Assembly: GCA_028684345.1 (NCBI GenBank)
Contig: JAQUGB010000012.1
Coordinates: 1 to 20,675 of the forward strand
Source: Tepidiphilus sp.
GTDB lineage: Bacteria; Pseudomonadota; Gammaproteobacteria; Burkholderiales; Rhodocyclaceae
Direction of reading: 5' to 3'
Length of the DNA stretch: 20,675 bases
Under the pieces are notes generated by a model. That model saw only the letters and a list, made by a program, of their open reading frames with translations, ran no database searches and was not told the DNA's origin. Shown here piece after piece: positions 1-5,742 of the stretch; the first letter of the stretch is position 1, and every line of letters starts with the position of its first letter. The translations under genes and the position numbers were made by a program.

Positions 1-65
1 TTGGCGAGCGCTAGGACTTTCTTGTGACGGGCACGGGCGGTGACACCACGTTTGACGCGAGGCAT
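1..65 (-). CDS. rplT: 50S ribosomal protein L20, N-terminal fragment
   Basis: Only the first 21 codons are inside the window; the gene continues past its left edge. The visible N-terminus begins MPRVKRGVTARARHKKVLAL, which matches the highly conserved basic start of L20, a 23S rRNA-binding protein needed early in large-subunit assembly. The ATG is preceded by an AGGAG ribosome binding site and lies 12 nt after the rpmI stop, so the two genes should be co-transcribed and probably translationally coupled. In E. coli L20 also represses translation of rpmI-rplT by binding the leader mRNA; the structured leader at 276-437 is the natural place for that here (inference). Identity is secure despite truncation. 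Confidence 0.95.
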   Translation of the reverse strand, partial: MPRVKRGVTARARHKKVLALA

Positions 66-77
66 GTCGTTCTCCTA

Positions 78-275
78 TCAGGCGTAAGGCATCATTTTCT
101 TGACGAGAGGCAGGTCGCTCGAATGGACCTCGACCATGCCGCGCAGCTGGCGCTTGCGCTTGGGGCTTTTCTTCGTCAGGATGTGGCGCTTGAACGCCTG
201 GGAACGCTTGATGCTGCCGCTCGAGCGCACTTTGAAACGCTTGGCGGCCCCGCTCTTGGTTTTCATCTTGGGCAT
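78..275 (-). CDS. rpmI: 50S ribosomal protein L35
   Basis: A 65-aa, very basic protein beginning MPKMKTKSGAAKRFKVRSSG, the signature start of bacterial L35, and of normal family length. It is a structural component of the large ribosomal subunit. I chose the ATG at 275 because it gives the conserved N-terminus and has AGGAG about 7 nt upstream; a longer open frame upstream has no support. It lies between infC and rplT in the standard infC-rpmI-rplT order, with a long 162-nt spacer to infC and only 12 nt to rplT. The spacer contains three hairpins, suggesting translational control of rpmI by L20 as known in other bacteria. Confidence 0.97.
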   Translation of the reverse strand: MPKMKTKSGAAKRFKVRSSGSIKRSQAFKRHILTKKSPKRKRQLRGMVEVHSSDLPLVKKMMPYA

Positions 276-305
276 GAAGGCTCTCCTATGACATGACGCC
301 AGGCA

Positions 306-399
306 GCCTCCGGCGGAGGCGTTTATGGGCCCGGCTTCACTTGTGGTGCACCGCGACCGAACCGCCGCGGCGCCCTTTCTCGCCACGACGGCGAGAAAG
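306..399 (-). promoter_or_regulatory. Structured mRNA leader of rpmI-rplT, candidate L20 operator
   Basis: Read on the minus strand, the infC-rpmI spacer holds three hairpins. The first (399 to 375) has a perfect 10-bp stem, CTTTCTCGCC with GGCGAGAAAG, and a 5-nt loop. The second (373 to 348) has 10 pairs including two G·U and a 6-nt loop, and starts one base after the first, so the two could stack. The third (320 to 306) is a 6-bp GC stem with a 3-nt loop, about 30 nt before the rpmI ATG. In E. coli and Bacillus L20 binds leader RNA mimicking its 23S site. That these hairpins serve this role is inference; no T-run follows them in the minus direction, so they are not terminators for this operon. 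Confidence 0.5.
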
Positions 400-437
400 T
401 TTTTATTTTACCGCGAATCGAAGCGCAAGACCATCAT

Positions 438-959
438 CTATTTGCTTTTCTTGGGCGCGATCACCATCACCATCTGCCGCCCTTCGAGCCGCGGCATCTG
501 CTCGACGACGCCGATGTCGGCCAAGTCTTCGCGGATGCGCTCGAGCTGGCGCATACCCAGTTCTTGGTGCGACAACTCCCGCCCCCGGAAACGCAGCGTG
601 ACTTTGGCCTTGTCTCCTTCTTCGAGGAAACGGCGCAGGTTGCGCAGCTTGATCTGGTAATCGTTCTCGTCGGTCCTCGGTCGCAGCTTGATTTCCTTGA
701 CCTGGATTTGTTTTTGCTTGAGCCGGGCTTCGTGCGCTTTTTTCTGTTCCTGGTAACGGTACTTGCCGTAGTCCATCACCTTGCACACGGGCGGATTGGC
801 CATGGGGGCGATCTCGACGAGATCGAGCCCCGCTTCCTCGGCCACCTCCTGCGCCTTGGCGAGCGGCACGATACCCAGTTGTTCTCCGTCCTCTCCGATC
901 AACCGAACTTGCGGCGCGTCGATTTCCTCATTGACGCGCACCTTCTTTTCCTGTGCGAT
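438..959 (-). CDS. infC: Translation initiation factor IF-3, ATC start codon
   Basis: Encodes a 173-aa IF-3, which binds the 30S subunit, prevents premature 50S joining and checks the start codon and initiator tRNA. The sequence carries typical IF-3 blocks: VNEEIDAPQVRLIG near the start, PPVCKVMDYGKY around 56-67, a linker rich in Lys and Gln, and the C-terminal domain ending VMVIAPKKSK. No ATG gives the family N-terminus; an ATC at 959-957 yields IAQEKKVRVNEEI and sits 9 nt after AGGAG. Non-AUG starts (AUU, AUC, AUA) are a known infC trait, permitting autorepression because IF-3 rejects them. The AGGAG overlaps the thrS stop codon, implying coupling. A GTG at 941 is the alternative but would remove the conserved first residues and lacks an AGGAG. 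Confidence 0.96.
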   Translation of the reverse strand: MAQEKKVRVNEEIDAPQVRLIGEDGEQLGIVPLAKAQEVAEEAGLDLVEIAPMANPPVCKVMDYGKYRYQEQKKAHEARLKQKQIQVKEIKLRPRTDENDYQIKLRNLRRFLEEGDKAKVTLRFRGRELSHQELGMRQLERIREDLADIGVVEQMPRLEGRQMVMVIAPKKSK

Positions 960-971
960 GGTCTTGCTCTC

Positions 972-2906
972 CTATGTCTGGCTGGACGCGGGGGCCGGCA
1001 GTTTGCGTTCGATCTCTTCACGCAGACGCGCACTGAATCCATCCAGCGGCATCGCACCCAGGTTGATGCCGCCACGGGCGCGGACTGCCACCCCTCCCGA
1101 TTCCCGTTCCTGGTCGCCGACGACGAGCAGGTAGGGGATCTTGTGCACACTGTGCTCGCGGATTTTATAGTTTATCTTTTCGTTACGCAAATCGGTCTCG
1201 ACGCGAAAACCCTGGCGGCGTAGCACATCGGCCACTTGTTGCGCATAGCCGGCGTGACGCTCGGCAATGCTCAGTACCACGACCTGCACCGGAGCGAGCC
1301 AGGCGGGCAGCGCCCCGGCGTAGTGCTCGATGAGGATGCCGGTAAACCGCTCGAGCGAGCCGAAGAGCGCGCGGTGCAGCATCACCGGCCGCTTGCGGGT
1401 ATTGTCCTCGGCCACGTAGCTGAGATCGAAACGCTCGGGCAGATTCATGTCGACTTGCAGCGTGCCGCACTGCCAGTCGCGGCCGATGGCGTCGCGCAGC
1501 ACGAATTCGAGCTTGGGCCCATAGAAGGCGCCCTCGCCAGGGAAGAGCTCGTAGCTCATGCCCATGGATTCGAGCGCCCGTGCGAGCGCCCCTTCGAGCC
1601 GATCCCAGATCTCGTCGCTGCCGATGCGGTGTTCGGGGCGGGTGGAGAGCTTGACGCGCACCTGCTCGAAGCCGAAATCCTTGTAGATGTCCATGATGAG
1701 ACGCACGACGGTGCGGCACTCTTCTTCCATCTGCTCGGGGGTGCAGAAGATGTGCGCATCGTCTTGCGTGAAGTGGCGCACCCGCAGCAGCCCATGCAGG
1801 GCACCGGAGGGTTCGTAGCGATGCACTTTGCCGAACTCGGCCATGCGCAAGGGCAGATCGCGGTAGCTGTGCAAGCCATGCTTGAACATGGTCACCGCCC
1901 CGGGACAGTTCATGGGCTTCAAGGCGAAGACGCGGCCATCCTCGGTCTGGGTGGTGAACATGTGGTCGCGATAGTTCTGCCAATGCCCGGAGAGCTCCCA
2001 CAGCGAGCGGTCCATGACGTCCGGGGTGTTCACCTCGACGTAGCCGGCCGCCTCCTGACGCGCGCGCATGTACTGGATGAGGGTTTGGAAGATGCGCCAC
2101 CCCTTGGGATGCCAGAAGACGGCACCCGGGGCGGCCTCTTCAAAATGGAAGAGATCGAGCTGCTGACCGAGCCGGCGATGATCGCGTTTCTCGGCCTCCT
2201 CGAGCATGGTCAGATAGGCTTGGAGTGATTTTTCGTCGGGCCAGGCAGTGCCGTAGATGCGCTGCAGCTGTTCGTTGCGCGCATCGCCCCGCCAATAAGC
2301 GCCAGCGACCTTGGTGAGCTTGAATGCTTTGAGCTTGTCGGTGGAGGGGACGTGCGGACCGCGACACAGGTCGATGAAGTTACCCTGCCGGTAGAGGGAG
2401 ATGGTCTCCCCTGCGGGGATTGAGGCGATGATCTCGGCCTTGTAGTGCTCCCCGAGGGATTTGAAGAATTCGATCGCCTCGTCCCGCGGCCACTCCTCGC
2501 GCACGACGGGGATGGCCTGCGCCGCGAGCTCGCGCATGCGCGCTTCGATGCGCTGCAGATCTTCGGGGGTGAAGGGGCGGTCGTAGGCAAAATCATAATA
2601 AAAGCCATTTTCGATCACCGGCCCGATCGTCACCTGAGCCTCGGGGAAGAGCTCCTTGACGGCATGCGCGAGCAAATGCGCCGTCGAGTGGCGCAGGATC
2701 TCCAAACCTTCGGGACTGCGATCGGTGACGATCTCGACACGGGCATCCCGTTCGATACGATGCGACAGATCGACCAGGCGCCCGTCGACCTTGCCGGCAA
2801 GCGCAGCCTTAGCCAGGCCCGGGCCGATCGATTCGGCCACTTCGCGTACCGTCACGGGCGCGGAAAATTCTTTGATGGAGCCGTCGGGAAGGGTGATTCG
2901 AATCAT
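972..2906 (-). CDS. thrS: Threonyl-tRNA synthetase
   Basis: A 644-aa class II aminoacyl-tRNA synthetase that charges tRNA-Thr in the cytoplasm. Visible parts in order: an N-terminal TGS domain (about 1-62), the editing domain with HSTAH (His73 and His77, same numbering as E. coli ThrS) and the Cys/His pair in LCRGPHVP, the catalytic core with the zinc-binding Cys in MNCPGAVTMFKHG, and a C-terminal anticodon-binding domain (about 540-640). Length is normal. It is the first protein gene of a thrS-infC-rpmI-rplT operon; infC begins 12 nt after its stop. Upstream, a leader ORF with two Thr codons and a terminator (2924-3014) suggest attenuation. I see no convincing promoter between tRNA-Val and thrS, so transcription probably comes from the tRNA promoter. 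Confidence 0.98.
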   Translation of the reverse strand: MIRITLPDGSIKEFSAPVTVREVAESIGPGLAKAALAGKVDGRLVDLSHRIERDARVEIVTDRSPEGLEILRHSTAHLLAHAVKELFPEAQVTIGPVIENGFYYDFAYDRPFTPEDLQRIEARMRELAAQAIPVVREEWPRDEAIEFFKSLGEHYKAEIIASIPAGETISLYRQGNFIDLCRGPHVPSTDKLKAFKLTKVAGAYWRGDARNEQLQRIYGTAWPDEKSLQAYLTMLEEAEKRDHRRLGQQLDLFHFEEAAPGAVFWHPKGWRIFQTLIQYMRARQEAAGYVEVNTPDVMDRSLWELSGHWQNYRDHMFTTQTEDGRVFALKPMNCPGAVTMFKHGLHSYRDLPLRMAEFGKVHRYEPSGALHGLLRVRHFTQDDAHIFCTPEQMEEECRTVVRLIMDIYKDFGFEQVRVKLSTRPEHRIGSDEIWDRLEGALARALESMGMSYELFPGEGAFYGPKLEFVLRDAIGRDWQCGTLQVDMNLPERFDLSYVAEDNTRKRPVMLHRALFGSLERFTGILIEHYAGALPAWLAPVQVVVLSIAERHAGYAQQVADVLRRQGFRVETDLRNEKINYKIREHSVHKIPYLLVVGDQERESGGVAVRARGGINLGAMPLDGFSARLREEIERKLPAPASSQT

Positions 2907-2923
2907 GTTCAGGTCTCGCAGGC

Positions 2924-2952
2924 AAAAAAAATGCGGCCACCGGGCCGCATTT
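2924..2952 (-). terminator. Intrinsic terminator upstream of thrS, probable attenuator
   Basis: On the minus strand a perfect 10-bp stem (2952-2943 with 2938-2929, loop of 4) runs into eight Ts (2931-2924), ending 17 nt before the thrS ATG. It could simply end the tRNA-Val transcript, but thrS has no other visible promoter. A segment just after the leader-peptide stop (CACCGGG, 2978-2972) is exactly complementary to CCCGGTG across the terminator loop (2944-2938). That offers a competing antiterminator. Confidence 0.85.
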
Positions 2953-2984
2953 CTGGTACAGGAGCTTCTTCCCCGGTGAGGCGG

Positions 2985-3014
2985 TCAGGAAGAGCGCGGG
3001 GTAGTTCGACTCAT
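2985..3014 (-). CDS. Putative thrS leader peptide (MSRTTPRSS)
   Basis: A nine-codon ORF, ATG to TGA, reading MSRTTPRSS, with a strong AGGAG 6 nt before the ATG. Its first base is only 18 nt after the encoded CCA of tRNA-Val. It carries two adjacent Thr codons (ACT ACC, 3005-3000) and lies between the tRNA and an intrinsic terminator in front of thrS. By analogy with known leader peptides such as pheM and thrL, ribosome stalling at the Thr codons would leave 2978-2972 free to pair with the terminator loop and permit readthrough, while a ribosome at the stop would cover it. The ORF, RBS, codons and pairing are seen; translation and regulation are inferred. Two Thr codons are few for a leader peptide. 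Confidence 0.55.
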   Translation of the reverse strand: MSRTTPRSS

Positions 3015-3032
3015 GGAAAACTCCTGGATATC

Positions 3033-3109
3033 TGGTAGGCGCGATTGGACTCGAACCAACGACCCCCACCATGTCAAGGTGGTGCTCTAACCAACTGAGC
3101 TACGCGCCT
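3033..3109 (-). tRNA. tRNA-Val (GAC anticodon)
   Basis: A 77-nt cloverleaf with encoded CCA. The acceptor AGGCGCG pairs with CGCGCCT, the T arm is GTTGG-TTCGAGT-CCAAT, and the anticodon loop CTTGACAT carries GAC, which reads GUC and GUU valine codons. It is driven by a consensus promoter ending 11 nt upstream. The thrS leader ORF follows almost directly, so this tRNA appears to be the first product of the thrS transcript and would need 3' processing. Confidence 0.97.
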
Positions 3110-3120
3110 GCAGAATGTGA

Positions 3121-3148
3121 ATTATAGCTTTGGAAACGCGCCTGTCAA
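3121..3148 (-). promoter_or_regulatory. Consensus sigma70 promoter of tRNA-Val/thrS
   Basis: On the minus strand TTGACA (3148-3143) and TATAAT (3126-3121) are separated by 16 nt and end 11 nt before the mature tRNA 5' end. Both hexamers are perfect. The start site would fall about 5 nt before the tRNA. Confidence 0.9.
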
Positions 3149-3190
3149 GGGGGTGTCGTAAGGGATGCATCCGTAAGATGTGCGATTTGC

Positions 3191-3218
3191 TTGACACTGG
3201 CAGACTGTTCGCTATAAT
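3191..3218 (+). promoter_or_regulatory. Consensus sigma70 promoter of tRNA-Asn
   Basis: TTGACA (3191-3196), 16-nt spacer, TATAAT (3213-3218), 12 nt before the tRNA. It diverges from the tRNA-Val promoter and shares the same spacer length and the context GC-TATAAT-TC. Confidence 0.9.
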
Positions 3219-3230
3219 TCGAAGCTCTTT

Positions 3231-3306
3231 TCCCCGATAGCTCAGTCGGTAGAGCAACGGACTGTTAATCCGTGGGTCGCAGGTTCGAGCCCTGCTCGGG
3301 GAGCCA
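3231..3306 (+). tRNA. tRNA-Asn (GTT anticodon)
   Basis: A 76-nt cloverleaf with encoded CCA. The acceptor TCCCCGA pairs with TCGGGGA, followed by discriminator G and CCA. The anticodon GTT is at 3264-3266 in the loop CTGTTAA. The T arm GCAGG-TTCGAGC-CCTGC is perfect. I find no T-rich terminator right after it. Confidence 0.97.
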
Positions 3307-3761
3307 ACAAAACCCCACCATCGTCATCATCGCTGGGTGAAGCAGGCCAAGCATATTGGATGGCCTGGATCGCTGCATCCTACCCAAGACCGTCGCGCGC
3401 AAATGCGGGGGAACCGCTTGCATCGAGTCCCGGAGGTCTCGTGCCGCGAGGGTGGCTGCCGTGCCCGCAAGAGCCATGCCCCGCAGAATCTCTCGGCCCC
3501 GCGATAGCCGGCCGGCTATATCGCCTCTCCCTGTGCATGACCCGGCTTGCCCCAAACGCATCCTGCGCTCCGGGCACCTTACCCTGCAGTCGCTCGCGAC
3601 GGTTCTTCGAGCTGCCCCTGGGCATCGGGCTTCATGGCGCAAGTTCGCCCCTCGGGTAAATGCGATCGTCCTGTTGGACGAGGGGAGGGTAACGCGGTGT
3701 CCCTTTTCTTCATCGCCTCGTTATGGAACAATAGCAGCAACGAAGAATCGAGGAAACGACC
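3307..3761. other. 455-bp gap without a recognisable gene
   Basis: Open frames exist on both strands, but none has a ribosome binding site or a recognisable sequence; frames running leftwards read through antisense tRNA-Asn. Structures seen: a perfect 7-bp inverted repeat CAGGCCA/TGGCCTG (3343-3349 with 3361-3367), and a perfect 16-bp palindrome ATAGCCGGCCGGCTAT (3504-3519) flanked by GCG and, two bases offset, CGC. I found no match by eye to RNase P RNA, tmRNA, SRP RNA or 6S RNA. The last ~40 bp should hold the rppH leader. It may contain an unrecognised RNA or decayed coding sequence. Confidence 0.5.
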
Positions 3762-4331
3762 ATGCTCGACCGGGAAGGGTATCGCCCGAACGTCGGCATC
3801 GTGCTCGTCAACGCGCGCAACGAGGTGTTCTGGGGCAAACGTATACGCGAACACTCCTGGCAGTTTCCACAAGGCGGGATCAAAAAAGGGGAAACGCCGG
3901 AAGAGGCGATGTACCGCGAGCTGCACGAAGAGGTCGGTCTGCTGCCGCAGCACGTCCGCATCCTTGGACGCACGCGCGATTGGCTGCGCTATGATGTACC
4001 ACGGCGCTGGGTGAAGCGCCAGTGGCGTAATGTCTATCGCGGGCAGAAGCAGATCTGGTTCCTGCTGCGTCTCGTGGGGCGTGACTCCGACGTCTGTCTG
4101 CGCGCAACCGCGCACCCCGAGTTCGACGCCTGGCGCTGGGCGCAGTACTGGGTGCCGCTCGATGCGGTGATCGCTTTCAAACGCCGCGTCTACCAGCTTG
4201 CCCTCATCGAACTTTCGCGCTATCTCGACGTGCCGCCGCCGCACACTCAGCCGCAGTACCGTGAATTGATCGAGGAGATCCCCCCCGATTTTCCCGTTGT
4301 TTCGCCGTTGGAGGAACGACATGGACGCTGA
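3762..4331 (+). CDS. rppH: RNA pyrophosphohydrolase (Nudix family)
   Basis: A 189-aa Nudix hydrolase of the RppH/NudH type, which removes pyrophosphate from triphosphorylated mRNA 5' ends and so triggers RNase E-dependent decay. The start MLDREGYRPNVGIVLVN is characteristic of the family, and the Nudix box is complete at residues 38-60 (G-x5-E-x7-RELHEEVGL, with Glu53, Glu56 and Glu57 as metal ligands). Aromatic conserved segments such as HSWQFPQGGI precede it. Length is slightly above the E. coli protein, with a Pro-rich C-terminal tail. GAGGA lies 8 nt before the ATG. Its last 11 nt overlap the start of coq7, so the two are probably translated from one transcript. The older name is nudH. 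Confidence 0.95.
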   Translation: MLDREGYRPNVGIVLVNARNEVFWGKRIREHSWQFPQGGIKKGETPEEAMYRELHEEVGLLPQHVRILGRTRDWLRYDVPRRWVKRQWRNVYRGQKQIWFLLRLVGRDSDVCLRATAHPEFDAWRWAQYWVPLDAVIAFKRRVYQLALIELSRYLDVPPPHTQPQYRELIEEIPPDFPVVSPLEERHGR

Positions 4332-4962
4332 GCGGCTCGATGCGCTCGACCGGGTGATCGTCGAATTCGATCGCGCCCTGCGTACGGTTTTTGCCCCGGC
4401 AAGGGGCGCGCGGCCGATGCCCGGTGCCGACCTGCCGGGTGGTCCGCTCGACGAAGCGCAGCGCCGGCACGTGGAAGGCCTGCTGCGAGTGGATCACACC
4501 GGCGAGATCTGCGCCCAAGCACTCTACCAGGGGCAGGCGCTCACCAGTCGCGACCCATCGATCCGCGAGGCGTTGCGCAGCGCTTCCGACGAGGAGGTCG
4601 ACCACCTCGCCTGGACCGAGGCGCGTCTGCACGAGCTCGGCGGGCGAACCAGCCTGCTCGATCCCTTGTGGTATCTGGGTTCCCTGGCGATCGGCGTGGC
4701 GGCAGGGGCGGCGGGGGACGATTGGAATCTCGGCTTTCTCGCCGAGACCGAGCGCCAGGTCGAGCGTCATCTCGAAGGGCATTTGCAGGCGCTGCCGGCA
4801 GAGGATCGGCGCAGTCGCGCCATTCTCGAACAGATGAAGGAAGATGAGACGGGGCATGCTCGACTCGCCGAGTCATTGGGTGCGCGACCGCTGCCGGCGC
4901 CGATGCGAGGGGCCATGCGGCTCGCTTCCAAAGTGATGACGACGCTCGCCTACCGCCTCTGA
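4321..4962 (+). CDS. coq7: 2-polyprenyl-3-methyl-6-methoxy-1,4-benzoquinone monooxygenase (Coq7)
   Basis: A 213-aa carboxylate-bridged di-iron hydroxylase of the Coq7 family, acting in a late ring hydroxylation of ubiquinone biosynthesis at the inner membrane face. Iron ligands are visible in the family pattern: Glu62 in HTGEI, Glu92 and His95 in EEVDH, Glu144 in AETERQVERH, and Glu176 and His179 in EDETGHA. The hydrophobic segment about 117-131 fits the membrane-binding part. The ATG at 4321 has GGAGG 6 nt upstream; a TTG-started extension of eight residues is less likely. It overlaps rppH by 11 nt. The presence of a Coq7-type enzyme fits a ubiquinone-using betaproteobacterium. It ends 19 bp before the convergent OsmC gene with no terminator between them. 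Confidence 0.95.
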   Translation: MDAERLDALDRVIVEFDRALRTVFAPARGARPMPGADLPGGPLDEAQRRHVEGLLRVDHTGEICAQALYQGQALTSRDPSIREALRSASDEEVDHLAWTEARLHELGGRTSLLDPLWYLGSLAIGVAAGAAGDDWNLGFLAETERQVERHLEGHLQALPAEDRRSRAILEQMKEDETGHARLAESLGARPLPAPMRGAMRLASKVMTTLAYRL

Positions 4963-4981
4963 CCTGCCGTCTCGGGGTGGA

Positions 4982-5401
4982 TTACTCCTCCTCGACGATT
5001 TCCCAGGTGTGCTTGAGTTCGGCGGTCTTGCCGAGCATGATCGAAGCCGAGCAGTATTTCTCCGCCGAGAGTTTCACCGCCCGCTCGACGCGGTCCGCAT
5101 CCAGTCCGCGGCCGCGTACGACGTAATGGAACCGGATGCGGGTGAATACCTTGGGGTCGGTGGGAGCGCGTTCGGCCTCGAGCCGTACTTCGCAGCCTTT
5201 CACGGCCTGGCGCCCTTTCTCCAGGATCATCACGATGTCGAAGGCGGTGCAGCCGCCGGCGCCGGCGAGCAGCAGTTCCATGGGGCGTGGCGCGAGGTTG
5301 CGGCCGCCCGCCTCCGGGGCTCCATCCATCGCCACCAAATGTCCCGATCCTGTTTCTGCCAGAAAAGTGCGGCCCTCGATCCAGCGAACCGTGCATTCCA
5401 T
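4982..5401 (-). CDS. OsmC/Ohr-family protein, YhfA-like
   Basis: A 139-aa protein of the OsmC superfamily, small alpha/beta proteins many of which reduce organic hydroperoxides through two cysteines. The pair expected for the family is seen: Cys51 in GAGGCTAFD and Cys117 in EKYCSASIML. The sequence (PRPMELLLAGAGGC, then HTWEIV near the end) fits the YhfA-like subgroup more than classical Ohr; the physiological substrate of that subgroup is unclear to me. I chose the ATG at 5401 because it gives the normal start MECTVRW; a TTG eight codons upstream is possible. A -10-like TACAAT lies at 5437-5432, without a good -35. It is transcribed towards coq7 and away from the sRNA/rplM promoters. Confidence 0.9.
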   Translation of the reverse strand: MECTVRWIEGRTFLAETGSGHLVAMDGAPEAGGRNLAPRPMELLLAGAGGCTAFDIVMILEKGRQAVKGCEVRLEAERAPTDPKVFTRIRFHYVVRGRGLDADRVERAVKLSAEKYCSASIMLGKTAELKHTWEIVEEE

Positions 5402-5506
5402 GTTCTTCTCTCGTGGTTTGCGCAATGCAGAATTGTAGGGGATTTACGGATAAACGGGTTTGATTTTGCGATCTAAAAGTTTATTGTGCAGTGCGCCATT
5501 TTTTTC

Positions 5507-5535
5507 TTGCTTTTTTTGCCGGGTGTCACTAGTAT
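5507..5535 (+). promoter_or_regulatory. Possible promoter of the anti-SD sRNA
   Basis: TTGCTT (5507-5512), 17-nt spacer, TAGTAT (5530-5535), embedded in T-rich tracts that could act as an UP-like element. A start near 5542 would give a transcript of about 100 nt ending at the terminator at 5607-5639. The hexamers are only moderate matches. Confidence 0.45.
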
Positions 5536-5541
5536 ACGCAG

Positions 5542-5639
5542 CAACGGATCACGACTCGTGTGGTTCGACCGGTGTCTCCTCCACCCTCCTCCTTTGGTGT
5601 GGATTGAACGCCGCCTCTTCGAGGCGGCGTTTTTTTTTT
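5542..5639 (+). ncRNA. Candidate anti-Shine-Dalgarno small RNA upstream of rplM
   Basis: A ~100-nt stretch bounded by a plausible promoter and a strong intrinsic terminator, with no ORF. It contains two copies of CTCCTCC (5576-5582 and 5586-5592), complementary to Shine-Dalgarno GGAGG. They sit where CACC (5582-5585) can pair with GGTG on either side (5571-5574 or 5595-5598), so each motif can be shown in a hairpin loop. A further small hairpin CACG-act-CGTG lies at 5550-5560. As I recall, Rfam has a 'Betaproteobacteria toxic small RNA' family with an anti-SD motif, and CcsR/cuckoo RNAs of Alphaproteobacteria share CCUCC loops; membership is inferred, not tested. It could also be part of an upstream rplM leader, but the terminator separates it from rplM. 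The 5' end is approximate. Confidence 0.6.
5607..5639 (+). terminator. Strong intrinsic terminator of the candidate sRNA
   Basis: A perfect 10-bp stem (5607-5616 with 5622-5631, loop CTTCG) runs into a tract of ten Ts (5630-5639). No protein gene on the plus strand lies upstream of it for over 600 bp, which argues that it ends a non-coding transcript. Confidence 0.93.
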
Positions 5640-5660
5640 CGTCTGCCCTGGAGGACGCGA

Positions 5661-5690
5661 TTGACAAGGGGGCCCTCCTTGCGCTAACAT
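5661..5690 (+). promoter_or_regulatory. Promoter of rplM-rpsI
   Basis: TTGACA (5661-5666), 18-nt spacer, TAACAT (5685-5690), lying after the sRNA terminator. The start near 5697 gives a leader of about 45 nt before the rplM ATG. Confidence 0.7.
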
Positions 5691-5742
5691 CGCTTGCTTT
5701 CCAGAAGGGCCAGACTCGGGCCTGAGATGATCGAGGATACGC

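Noticed and set aside
375..410. Plus-strand reading of the 10-bp hairpin followed by TTTTTATTTT as an intrinsic terminator
   Set aside because: It looks like a terminator in that direction, but no plus-strand gene lies upstream in the window. It could stop antisense transcription; I list the hairpin as part of the rpmI leader instead.
3265..3642. A 125-codon minus-strand open frame next to tRNA-Asn
   Set aside because: Its C-terminus (WLPEQGSNLRPTD) is the usual artefact of translating antisense tRNA, and no ribosome binding site was seen.
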